Source: Streptacidiphilus rugosus AM-16 (GTDB taxonomy: Bacteria; Actinomycetota; Actinomycetes; Streptomycetales; Streptomycetaceae). Taken from it: a DNA stretch of 64,000 nucleotides. Shown here piece by piece: positions 8,132 to 16,020 of the stretch. A program made the position numbers and the translations under genes. The stretch is taken from positions 2,914,001 to 2,978,000 of the forward strand of contig NZ_JQMJ01000004.1 in the NCBI RefSeq assembly GCF_000744655.1, in the 5' to 3' direction. The notes under the pieces are model-generated. The model did not search any database. It was not told where the DNA came from and saw only the letters and a program-made list of their open reading frames with translations. Every line of letters starts with the position of its first letter. The first letter of the stretch is position 1.

Positions 8132-9370
8132 GTGAAGTGGACTTACAAGGACCTCGACCGCCACGTTGTCCAGCCAGACCTGCGCGACAGCCTGGGCTCG
8201 CTGCTCACGGTCTTCGAGCTTCGCCGGCACGAAGCCGCCCGGCGCATGGGCCATCTCGCCGGCACCGGCACGGACCCGGGTCCCTCCCACGCCTCGCCCG
8301 CTCTCGCGAGCCTCGGTTCCTCCCCTGAGCGCCTCCGGGAGTACGTCAGAAACGCCACCGCTGAGGACGAACCGGTGAGCATGACCATCCGGGAGTTCAT
8401 CGGGATATGGGGACACGTCCACCGTTGGCCCTCGGTCGTGGAGGAGATCGAGGCGGATCTGGAGGCATTCGGCCTGACCACCCAGCCGTCATTCGCCGAC
8501 TACGCGCTGAACCTCAACAGGCGCGTGACTGTGATTCCGGTGGGCGCCGAACCGGAGCCAGGCACTCATGTGCCCACTGCTGCTGAACTGCCGGTCGCTG
8601 CGCGGTTCGACGACAGGCCCGTCACCGTGCGCATCGGACAGGTCGCGTCATCGGACCTCGGCGACGCGCTGACGTCTCTGACGCCCGACGACGATTTGAG
8701 CACCGCCATGCTGTACATGGCCACGCGCAACTTCTCGCAACTTCCCGTGTTGGACGCCGACCGGCGTCTTGTCGGGGTCGTGAGCTGGGAGAGCATCGGT
8801 CGAGCCGGCCTGCGGGGCGCTACGAGCCTCACCCTCGCTGACACCATCGACAGGCGCGCCCGGGAGGTCTCCGGCGACGAAGAGCTGCTCAACTGGATCC
8901 CCGAGATCTACGACAGGGGCTACGTATTCGTTCGCAACGAGGACCGCGCGATCACCGGCATGGTCACCGCTGCGGATCTCACGCGCCAGCTCGGCAGCCA
9001 GCTGAAACCGTTCCTCCTCGTGGCCGAGATCGAGCGCCGGCTGCGGCGGATCGTCGACGCGGCTCTGTCGGACCACGTGGTGACGATAGAACAGATCCGG
9101 TGCATCCTCGGCCCCCGGGCCTCCAGCGTCATGGCGGCCAAGGACCTGACGATGGGGCAGTATCGGTTGATCTTCCAGGACTCCTCGGTCTGGATGGCTC
9201 TGGGCTGGCGCATCGATGGCTCGCTCTTCGCGCAGGGACTCAAGGCTGCTTCCACATTTCGCAATAATCTCATGCACCTAAACCCCGACCTCGACGCTGA
9301 GGACGAAACGGAGCTCGCTCCCCTCGAAGGGCTGCTGACGGTGCTGCGCTCCTTGGATCGGACGGATTGA
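8132..9370 (+). CDS. CBS-domain protein, 5' end removed by the IS
   Basis: 412 aa from GTG 8132, but the same frame is open back to 8045 and reads YLDGPYRYREEQEPEFRHVR before the GTG. That resembles the tail of an N-terminal domain common in restriction-like proteins (HVR.V.W pattern), so the true start has been lost to the insertion sequence ending near 8057. No SD precedes 8132. Residues about 165-300 form a CBS pair (LSTAMLYMATRNFSQLPVLD; GYVFVRNEDRAITGMVTAAD), a ligand-binding module that typically senses adenylates. The C-terminal about 100 residues are helical (VAEIERRLRRIVDAAL, FRNNLMHLNPD), like abortive-infection or RiboL-PSP/Swt1-type helical domains. Probably a non-functional remnant. 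Confidence 0.65.
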   Translation: MKWTYKDLDRHVVQPDLRDSLGSLLTVFELRRHEAARRMGHLAGTGTDPGPSHASPALASLGSSPERLREYVRNATAEDEPVSMTIREFIGIWGHVHRWPSVVEEIEADLEAFGLTTQPSFADYALNLNRRVTVIPVGAEPEPGTHVPTAAELPVAARFDDRPVTVRIGQVASSDLGDALTSLTPDDDLSTAMLYMATRNFSQLPVLDADRRLVGVVSWESIGRAGLRGATSLTLADTIDRRAREVSGDEELLNWIPEIYDRGYVFVRNEDRAITGMVTAADLTRQLGSQLKPFLLVAEIERRLRRIVDAALSDHVVTIEQIRCILGPRASSVMAAKDLTMGQYRLIFQDSSVWMALGWRIDGSLFAQGLKAASTFRNNLMHLNPDLDAEDETELAPLEGLLTVLRSLDRTD

Positions 9371-9389
9371 CCTTCACAAGGGGGACGGT

Positions 9390-9515
9390 GTGACGCGCTA
9401 CGGACCGCCTGATTTCCGAATAATCTCTTACGCGGGCAACGCCGAGGATGTCGTGCTCATGCGAGCCTTCGCGAAGACCCAAACCGGCTTCTTCGTGGAT
9501 GTCGGCGCTGCCGAT
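9390..9515 (+). pseudogene. FkbM-type methyltransferase, N-terminal fragment
   Basis: GTG 9390 follows a good AAGGGGGAC site 20 bp after the CBS gene. The first 42 codons match the start of FkbM-family SAM methyltransferases: IISYAGNAEDVVLMRAFAK and GFFVDVGAAD, where the family continues with a proline and a long catalytic part. After 9515 the homology stops abruptly and the frame ends in the second IS at 9611. Only the first strand of the SAM-binding region remains, so it cannot be active. It was probably the second gene of an operon with the CBS gene. Confidence 0.7.
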
Positions 9516-9580
9516 GCCGAGATCGAGCGGCAACATCAGCGCGAACTTGAAGCGGTCACGTCCGCTGGCGTGGTGTATCG

Positions 9581-10897
9581 ACGGCCAGTCGGTGATCTCT
9601 TTGCAGATTAGGCGGTGAGGGCGGTCGGGTTGGTGTCGTCGGTGGGTTCTCCCTCGATCGGGTGGAGGCGGCAGCGGCCGAGGATCTCGGACCCGATGTA
9701 GCGCCGTTGCTCGGCCCATTCGTCGCTCTGCTCGGCCAGGACAGCGCCGACCAGCCTGATGACGGAGGCTCGGTCGGGGAAGATCCCGACGACGTCGGTG
9801 CGGCGGCGGATCTCCTTGTTCAGCCGTTCCTGCGGGTTGTTGCTCCAGATGCTCTTCCAGACCGTGCGTGGGAAGGCGGCGAACGCCAGCAGGTCCTCGC
9901 GGGCGTTCTCCAGGTGCTCGGCCGCGGCGGGGAACTTCTCGTGCAGCGAGCCGATCACCTGACCCATCTGCTGATGGACCGCGTCGGCGTCGGGCTGCTC
10001 GAACACGGTCCGCAGCAGTGTGGCGACCCACGGCTGGGCCGATTTGGGGACCTGAGTCAGGAGGTTGCGGGCGTAGTGGGTGCGGCAGCGCTGCCAGCTC
10101 GCGCCGGGCAGGACCCCGGCGACGGCGTCGACCAGGCCTGTGTGGGCGTCGGAGACAACCAGCTTCACCCCGGCCAGGCCGCGGGCGACCAGGGACCGCA
10201 GGAATGCGGTCCAGCCGGCTCCGTCCTCGACGGTGGCGACGTCCAGGCCCAGGACTTCGCGCTGGCCCTCGTTGTTGACGCCGACGGCGACCAGGCATGC
10301 GATGTTGACCACGCGGCCGCCCTCGCGGACCTTCTGGGTCAGCGCGTCGAGCCAGACGAAGGTGTAGGGCCCCTGGTCCAGGGGGCGGTTGCGGAACTCC
10401 GCGACCCGCCCGTCCAGGTGCTTGGCCATCTCGCTGACCTGGGACTTCGACAGCTGGGTGACGCCCAGGGTCTCGGCGAGCTTCTCGACACGGCGGGTGG
10501 AGACGCCGAGCAGGTAGGCGGTGGCGACGACCGAGATCAGGGCCTGCTCGGCCCGGCGTCGGCGTTCCAGCAGCCAGGTGGGGAAGTAGGAGCCCGACCG
10601 CAGTTTGGGGATGGCCAGCTCGACGGTGCCGGCGCGGGTGTCCCACTCGCGCGGGCGGTAGCCGTTGCGGTGGTTGACGCGTTCGTCGCTGACCTGCCCG
10701 TATTCGGCGTTGCAGAGAGCGTCGGCCTCCGCGGACATGAGCGCGTCGGCGAACGTCTTGACCATCGCGCGCAGCAGATCGGGACTCGCCGAGGCCAAGT
10801 TCGCCTCAATCGTGGCGTGCAGGGGCAGACTGTCAGGTGCGGTCATCGTGCTGGTCTCCTTCGGGCTTAGACACCTCGAAGATCAGCCGATGGCCGT
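9581..10897 (-). mobile_element. second IS256-type insertion sequence (about 1.32 kb)
   Basis: Contains one transposase. Candidate inverted terminal repeats lie at 9581-9598 and 10880-10897: read inward both have ACGGCCA, then TCGG within a slipped 5-base middle, then TGATCT (14 of 18 match without gaps). No flanking duplication is visible, and the sequences outside belong to two different broken genes, which suggests a deletion next to the element. The segment 9516-9580 just outside the left repeat fits neither the FkbM gene nor the IS. Ends are estimates by eye. Confidence 0.6.
9608..10846 (-). CDS. IS256-family transposase, copy 2
   Basis: 412 aa, intact. Typical features in order: MVKTFADALMSAEADALCNAEYG region, RNGYRPREWDTRAGTVELAIPKLR, first catalytic Asp in FVWLDALTQKVREGG, second Asp in KLVVSDAHTGLVDAVAGVLPG followed by WQRCRTHYARNLL, and the Glu in WSNNPQERLNKEIRRRTDVVGIFP. 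This RLNKEIRRRT form is the classic IS256/IS285-like signature and separates it from the first transposase here. An SD-like AAGGAGACCAGCACG precedes ATG 10846. It acts on its own element ends. Confidence 0.95.
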   Translation of the reverse strand: MTAPDSLPLHATIEANLASASPDLLRAMVKTFADALMSAEADALCNAEYGQVSDERVNHRNGYRPREWDTRAGTVELAIPKLRSGSYFPTWLLERRRRAEQALISVVATAYLLGVSTRRVEKLAETLGVTQLSKSQVSEMAKHLDGRVAEFRNRPLDQGPYTFVWLDALTQKVREGGRVVNIACLVAVGVNNEGQREVLGLDVATVEDGAGWTAFLRSLVARGLAGVKLVVSDAHTGLVDAVAGVLPGASWQRCRTHYARNLLTQVPKSAQPWVATLLRTVFEQPDADAVHQQMGQVIGSLHEKFPAAAEHLENAREDLLAFAAFPRTVWKSIWSNNPQERLNKEIRRRTDVVGIFPDRASVIRLVGAVLAEQSDEWAEQRRYIGSEILGRCRLHPIEGEPTDDTNPTALTA

Positions 10898-10899
10898 TC

Positions 10900-11328
10900 A
10901 ACTATGCGGGCACCCAACCGATTCAGGAGCAAACCCCCGGATCAGGTGGAAACCCGTACACCATTTCCCAGGACGCAACCCTTGAAGCACAGCGGACCCA
11001 GCAGGCTTGGCAAGCCGCCATGGAGCGAGCCCACCGGAAAGCCCGCGACGCCCATCGAGCGAAAGCCATCCGAGAACAAACGGAGTCCTGGCGGCTCGCG
11101 GCCGGCATCCGGGACTACTGCAATGCCCTTGAGCAACGCGTTCGGGCAAAGCCAACTGACTCACCTGCCACCGCGATCAGTGAGTGGATCGAATGGGCCC
11201 GAGAACACGCAGACAGCATCGACCCTCTCCAGCACCTGTCAGACCTCGTCGAGGAGCCAGCGATCACTTCCGACGACCTGCGCCCGTATCTCGGAAGTTG
11301 GAGTCCACACGGGCCGCATCGAAAGTGA
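10900..11328 (+). pseudogene. C-terminal fragment of a host gene cut by the second IS
   Basis: An open frame enters from the right terminal repeat of the IS and continues for about 143 codons to TGA 11328. The part outside the element is protein-like: a charged helical stretch (TQQAWQAAMERAHRKARDAH, then RAKAIREQTESWRLAAGIRD) and an acidic C-terminus (WIEWAREHADSIDPLQHL, PYLGSWSPHGPHRK). The beginning of the gene is missing and no start codon of its own is credible. The Lys/Arg/Glu-rich middle is probably a coiled coil. No family recognised. It does not continue the FkbM fragment on the other side of the IS. Confidence 0.5.
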
Positions 11329-11513
11329 CCCGGAACGGGTGCCCAAGGCCGGGCATCTCGTGAGCCGACCACCTTTGCAAGGTCGCACGGCTTCCCCAGC
11401 GACGATGCAGCCACCGCATGCCGAGTTGCCCGCAATGTCCCTGGCATGTTGAAAGCGGAGTGACGGGCCTCGGCACAGGTGGAGCACGCTGTGCGAGGTC
11501 GTCACCGCCGCTA

Positions 11514-14500
11514 CTACTGGCAGGGAAGCCAGCGTTGGGCGGCGGCGCGCTTGTCCGGGGTCACCCACCAGAGCTTGGCAGTGGGGTCCCATCGGGCACC
11601 GAGACCGTTCTTGGCTTGATCCTTGTCAGCGAAGGGAACGTTGAGGTACAGCCGTCCGCCTACCTCAACTCCGGGCGCCGGGCCGTCGCCTGCCGGCGGG
11701 ACGCTGTTGCTGCCTGAGCCGCCGGTCGGTGCGTTGGCGGCAGTCGGCTGATCGGCAGCTCCACGATGGTCCTCGCGTCCAGAGGCGTTGGTTCGACGTT
11801 CGGGGCGGGCGCGGTCGATGATGCGGCGGACGCGCTGGCAGGCGGCCCCTTCAGTGATGCGCATCATGAGGTCGGTCGGTCCGGTACCGCACAAGAGGTT
11901 CAGCGAGCCGTGCCAGAGAACGGTCTCGTCGACGATGAGTACCTTCTCGTGCATCCTTTCGCGCTGCTCGACGCGACAGCCGGCCGCGCGCAGTTCCTCG
12001 ACCAGTGCCGCCTTCTGGGGCTTTGCGGAGTGGTCGCGAGTGAACACGGTGACCTGCACGCCGCGGGAGACGAGGTCGCGGAATGCCCTGCTCCAGTACC
12101 GCACTGGTTGCGGGTCCAGGAAGGCGCAGTAGACCTCGATGGACTTGCGTGCCTGGCGCAGGTCCCAGGCGACCGCGCGCTGGACCTCGTCGGAGGGGAA
12201 GAAGGCGGGGCGCGCCAACTCGTCTTCCGAAAGCCCGCCCAGGTCGGAAGCCGCGCGGATGGGCACGAGGTCGTCCACGGACAGCCGGGTGGCGTGCTGT
12301 TCGAGGTGCTCGAGCATGCGCAGGACTTCGCTGTGCGGAGCCAGGTGTTGGCGCAGGTGCTCGGTGTCGGCGACCACGACCAGGTGGTCCTGGGCCCGGC
12401 TGAGCGCGACGTTGAGCAGGCGGCAGGTCTGCGACGAGAGGCCGGTACCGGAGTAGAAGTACCCAGGTGACTGGCCGGCTCCCGCGACGGTGTCGATGAC
12501 GATCAGTGGACGCTGGCTGCCCTGGAAGCGGTGGACGGTGTCGACCAGGCCCTCGTACTGCTCGCCAAAGCGCTGGGCGAGGCTGCTGTTGAGCGCCTTG
12601 ACCTGATCCTTGTAGGGGGCGATGACCGCCATCCGATCGGCCGCCCGCTCTCCAGGCGGCACATCAGCCCAGTTGCGCCCCGGCAGCACGCCGTCGTACT
12701 GGAGCCCCCGCACCAACTGGTGAATCACAGCTTCGTGCACGACGTTGGACTTGTGGTCACGGCCCGGGATACGTCGCCCGGACGTATCCACCAACACCAG
12801 TGGGCCCTCCAAGAGCGGCGAGGGGGGCAGTCGCGAGCCGTCGGGCCGTCCGGTACGCAAGGGCGAGTCGGGGTAGGCAACAGCGTTGACGAGACCGCAG
12901 ATCGCTGAGTGCATGCGGTACTGAGTGTTGAGCGCCACCATCCGGGGGTCACCGATGCGCGCGGAACCGCTGGCCGTGACGAGTCCAGCGGCATGGAACG
13001 CGTCGCGTTCGGCCCACTGGCGCGAATGCTCGCGCTCGGGTTCGGTGGCCTTGCGGTCCTGGCCGCCCTTGGTGATCGCGGGGAGCTGGCGGAAGTCACC
13101 CGCCAGGATCACACGCTTGTCGGCCAGCCCTGCGACGTACCACGCCGAGGGGAGATCGACCATCCCGGCCTCGTCCAAGATGACGACGTCGACGCGCTCC
13201 AACAGCTTCCGGGACTGCACGGCCTTCGCGACCGTGGTGCCCATGACGCGGCAGCGCGACCGTACCGCCTCAGCCAGGCCGCGCCTCTGCCGGTCCAGCT
13301 CCTCCAGCTCCCGCTGCAGCACCTCAGCTCGTTCAACGAGGCGGGGACGCGCCGACAGTCCCGCCAAGCTCGGCTGCAACGCGGCCAAGCGCGGGCCAAG
13401 GTCGGCGATCAAGGCGCTGGTGGTGCTCTCCTCCTGCTCGGCCCAGTTCCGCTGGTGCCAGTTGTCGGACAGCGCCTGGTCGATGGCGCGCAATCGCCCA
13501 TGGAGTTCCTGGAGACGTGCCGCTTTCCGACTGGCCATCAGGCCCGACGGCACTCCGATCTCGGAGATCTTCAGACGGAGGGCAGCACCCTCGGCATCAA
13601 GCCTCAGCGCTGCTTGGGTTGCCTGCTCCAATGTGGCGATGGCGGCGGAGTTGCGCTTCGACGCCACTGAGAGCGACCCGGTAAGTTCGATGGCCTGGTC
13701 ATGCGTCTCGAGCTCCGCGCGGACCGTGGTCAGCTGGGACTGCGCCACCGCGAGCGCCGCATCGATCTGCGTCCCCACCCTGCCCGCGATGCGCACCGGG
13801 TCGACGAACTCGCCGTAGCTCTGTTCCAAGCTTGCGACCGAGATCTCTCCCGCGCGCTGCACCAGCCCGTCCTCGAAACCGGCCTCTCGTTGAAGCAGAT
13901 CACACATCCGCTCCAGGGCCTGGTCCACAGCCACGTTGGTCGGTGCCAGGAAGAGCAGGTTCAGCCCTTGCCGGTAACAGCCCTCCGCGATGTGGGAGAC
14001 CACATCGGTCTTACCTGTGCCAGGCGGACCCCAAAGGAACAGGACGCTGCTGCCGAGAGCTTGCTCCACCGCGGCTCGCTGCGCCGGGTTCAGTTGCAGC
14101 GTGGGCCAGTTACCCACCAAGCGGGACGGATCCGGCACCCGGGAAAGCGTCGGCGTGTTCAGACCCAGCACCTGCCCGCTCTTCGCCGGGTCCACCGGGC
14201 TGCCCGTCTGGCCTGCCGCCTCCAAACGCTCGGCCAGCACCATCCAGTTCGAGGCATCGTCCTCGCGCAGCAGCACCGAACCCGGGTTCGGCCCGAGATC
14301 GGCCGACGTCGTGACCCGGATGCTGCCGTCCGGGAGCCGTGTGGCGTCAGCAGTCACCCATGGCTGCTGGCTTCGCTCCAGGCGCACCAGAACCGGCCTC
14401 CCATTGAGGGAGTCCCGCCAGGAACGACAACTGAACAGGTACTCGGAGCGCTCGCCGCCACTCACGCGGCGACCCCCCTGAAGCACCACCTTTTCGGCAC

Positions 14501-14588
14501 CGTCACCCGAGTCCCGGCGACTCGCGGCGATCTCGGAGTGAACGGCTGCAATCAGATCCCGCAGCGGCTCAGGAAGTTTCTGTCCCAC
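11514..14588 (-). CDS. SF1 (Upf1-like) helicase-PLD nuclease-DUF5710 protein
   Basis: 1024 aa from GTG 14588, chosen because a GGGGGG run lies just upstream; TTG 14609 would add seven residues. Domains: N-terminal region 1-165; SF1B helicase with Walker A GPPGTGKT (187-194), long coiled-coil insert (about 275-445), Walker B DEAG (472-475), GDFRQLP (497-503), QYRM (556-559), TVHRFQGSQR (684-693) and NVALSRAQ (726-733); PLD-type nuclease with one HKD motif, HEK at 880-882, Asp 887 and GSLN; linker; DUF5710 at 979-1021 (YLNVPFADKDQAKNGLGARW). One-gene helicase+PLD matches the known design of Mokosh type II (MkoC) anti-phage proteins; the DUF5710 tail is an addition I do not associate with that system. 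Stands alone next to a tRNA gene. Confidence 0.85.
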   Translation of the reverse strand: MGQKLPEPLRDLIAAVHSEIAASRRDSGDGAEKVVLQGGRRVSGGERSEYLFSCRSWRDSLNGRPVLVRLERSQQPWVTADATRLPDGSIRVTTSADLGPNPGSVLLREDDASNWMVLAERLEAAGQTGSPVDPAKSGQVLGLNTPTLSRVPDPSRLVGNWPTLQLNPAQRAAVEQALGSSVLFLWGPPGTGKTDVVSHIAEGCYRQGLNLLFLAPTNVAVDQALERMCDLLQREAGFEDGLVQRAGEISVASLEQSYGEFVDPVRIAGRVGTQIDAALAVAQSQLTTVRAELETHDQAIELTGSLSVASKRNSAAIATLEQATQAALRLDAEGAALRLKISEIGVPSGLMASRKAARLQELHGRLRAIDQALSDNWHQRNWAEQEESTTSALIADLGPRLAALQPSLAGLSARPRLVERAEVLQRELEELDRQRRGLAEAVRSRCRVMGTTVAKAVQSRKLLERVDVVILDEAGMVDLPSAWYVAGLADKRVILAGDFRQLPAITKGGQDRKATEPEREHSRQWAERDAFHAAGLVTASGSARIGDPRMVALNTQYRMHSAICGLVNAVAYPDSPLRTGRPDGSRLPPSPLLEGPLVLVDTSGRRIPGRDHKSNVVHEAVIHQLVRGLQYDGVLPGRNWADVPPGERAADRMAVIAPYKDQVKALNSSLAQRFGEQYEGLVDTVHRFQGSQRPLIVIDTVAGAGQSPGYFYSGTGLSSQTCRLLNVALSRAQDHLVVVADTEHLRQHLAPHSEVLRMLEHLEQHATRLSVDDLVPIRAASDLGGLSEDELARPAFFPSDEVQRAVAWDLRQARKSIEVYCAFLDPQPVRYWSRAFRDLVSRGVQVTVFTRDHSAKPQKAALVEELRAAGCRVEQRERMHEKVLIVDETVLWHGSLNLLCGTGPTDLMMRITEGAACQRVRRIIDRARPERRTNASGREDHRGAADQPTAANAPTGGSGSNSVPPAGDGPAPGVEVGGRLYLNVPFADKDQAKNGLGARWDPTAKLWWVTPDKRAAAQRWLPCQ

Positions 14589-14970
14589 CGTCGCCCCCCA
14601 TGGCGTCAACTTCCGCTACCACAAAGGATCTTAACCGGAGCGCACGCGAACAACGCCTCACGGGCCAGAGCATTTCTCGGCCCGTCCGGTGCAGCCCTGC
14701 AGTGAGCGCGCGCCGGGAGCGCGCGCCTACATCTGACCGTGTGCGCGGTCGCGCGCCAGCGTCGGGCGCGCCCGCGGGCATCCCCCACCCCCGCGACCCG
14801 AGCAAGCAAACAAGCAGGCAGAGAGTTGCAACCGTCGAACGCATGCCCACGGCCTTTGCTTGGCCTGAGCAGCGTGTTCCCACCACCAAGCTCGAAAAAT
14901 AGAGGCTCATCAGCAGCGTTTCGCGACGGCCTCGCGCCCGGTGCTCCCACCCCGCTCCCACCACGGGCAC
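14589..14970. other. intergenic stretch between helicase gene and tRNA terminator
   Basis: No convincing gene. The part near 14600-14700 must hold the helicase promoter. A GCGC-rich stretch at 14709-14775 (GCGCGCGCC / GGAGCGCGCGCC) can form hairpins. From about 14790 the DNA is less GC-rich (AGCAAGCAAACAAGCAGGCA), which differs from the neighbouring genes. No copy of the tRNA 3' end was seen in it. Confidence 0.4.
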
Positions 14971-15013
14971 AAAAAGACCTGCGGCTCCATGATCAATCAT
15001 GAAGCCGCAGGTC
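14971..15013 (-). terminator. Rho-independent terminator of tRNA-Lys
   Basis: On the minus strand a long near-perfect stem (GACCTGCGGCTTCATGAT against ATCATGGAGCCGCAGGTC) is followed at once by TTTTT (14975-14971). It lies 14 bp beyond the tRNA CCA end, in the right direction to stop tRNA transcription before it enters the helicase gene region. Confidence 0.9.
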
Positions 15014-15027
15014 AGATACCACCTTGG

Positions 15028-15104
15028 TGGTGCGCCGCCAGGGACTCGAACCCCGGACCCGCTGATTAAGAGTCAGCTGCTCTAACCAACTGAGCTAGCG
15101 GCGC
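15028..15104 (-). tRNA. tRNA-Lys(CUU)
   Basis: Minus-strand cloverleaf. The acceptor stem GCGCCGC pairs with GCGGCGC, followed by discriminator A and an encoded CCA (15030-15028). The D arm contains AGCTCAGTTGGTTAGAGCA. The anticodon loop CTCTTAA carries CTT at 15070-15068, decoding AAG lysine. The T arm is CCGGGG-TTCGAGT-CCCTGG. Its 3' end faces the accessory region on the left, and tRNA 3' ends are common attachment sites for actinobacterial integrative elements. Confidence 0.97.
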
Positions 15105-15198
15105 CGGTGTGCTCCGTTCGCGGTTTCCCGCGCCTCGGCACGACAGAAATACTACCTGACCTGCGAGGGTGCTCGTGACCACCCCGGCCCGCCGGCCG

Positions 15199-15861
15199 TC
15201 AGGAGGACGAGCTCTGCGCCGCGGAGATCGCCGAGGCGACGGCGGAGGAGAGGGGGTCGGCGCGGGTGAGGTCGGTGAGGAGGCGGCGGGTGGGGCGGTC
15301 GGGGCGGGTGGGGCGGAGGTGGTTGGTCAGGCCGGCCGTGGCGGCGAGGGTGGTGAGGTAGCGGTCACGGGGCGAGGCGGCGGACGGGGAGGCGAGGACG
15401 GAGTCGATGCGGGCGACGCGGGAGGCGCGGGCCGAGGGGTCGGTGAGCGTGTGGCGGGTGCGGGGGAAGATCCCAAGGACGCGGACCTGGTCGGCGCGGA
15501 GGAGGCCGTAGGCCGTGAGGGAGTCGAGGTAGGGCCCGGCGACGCGGTGCCGGAGGGCGGACACGCAGCTGGAGAGCGAGGCACCGCGCGGCTTCGGCGC
15601 GGCCGGCGGCAGCGAGGCGAGGGCGGCCGTGAGGGCCGGGTGGCGGAAGGCCATGCCGGGCTGGACCAGGTGGGCGCGCTTGCCGTCGATCCCGACCGCT
15701 CCGGCGAGCACCAGCTCCGCCAGGACCGCGCCGCCGAGCGCGTAGGCGAGGTAGGTCGGTGTCCGGATGCGCCCCTCGTGTTCCGGGGAGGCACAGAGGA
15801 GGAGCAGGTCCTCGGGGAGGAAGGTCGTGACGTCCGCGACGTGCTTGAAGTCGTCGAACAC
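15199..15861 (-). CDS. GPP34 (GOLPH3/VPS74-type) family protein
   Basis: 220 aa. The N-terminal half has the GPP34 signature FLPEDLLLLCASPEHEG, then ALGGAVLAELVLAGAVGIDG and AHLVQP, known from eukaryotic GOLPH3 (phosphoinositide-binding Golgi adaptor) and from many small actinomycete proteins of unknown role. The latter half has DSLTAYGLLRADQVRVLGIF and a regular Arg-rich helix pattern, ending in a Ser/Ala tail. The length is typical for the actinobacterial members. SD GGAAGGAACCCC precedes ATG 15861. Probably a peripheral membrane protein; reaction unknown. First clearly chromosomal gene right of the tRNA. Confidence 0.85.
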   Translation of the reverse strand: MFDDFKHVADVTTFLPEDLLLLCASPEHEGRIRTPTYLAYALGGAVLAELVLAGAVGIDGKRAHLVQPGMAFRHPALTAALASLPPAAPKPRGASLSSCVSALRHRVAGPYLDSLTAYGLLRADQVRVLGIFPRTRHTLTDPSARASRVARIDSVLASPSAASPRDRYLTTLAATAGLTNHLRPTRPDRPTRRLLTDLTRADPLSSAVASAISAAQSSSS

Positions 15862-16020
15862 TTCGGGGTTCCTTCCGAATTCCGAAAAGGGGAAGTACGG
15901 GCCGTGTGAGGGGTGTCACGTTCGGGGTGGGCCGGTGGTTCCCGAAGGGGCGGGAACAGGCCGGGTGGGGTCGCGGTTGCCCTTGGGGTAGACATCGCCC
16001 GTACCCCGTGGAGCCGCACG

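Noticed and set aside
14589..14970. Second attachment-site copy of the tRNA-Lys 3' end
   Set aside because: No copy of the T-arm/acceptor sequence was found here or elsewhere left of the tRNA.
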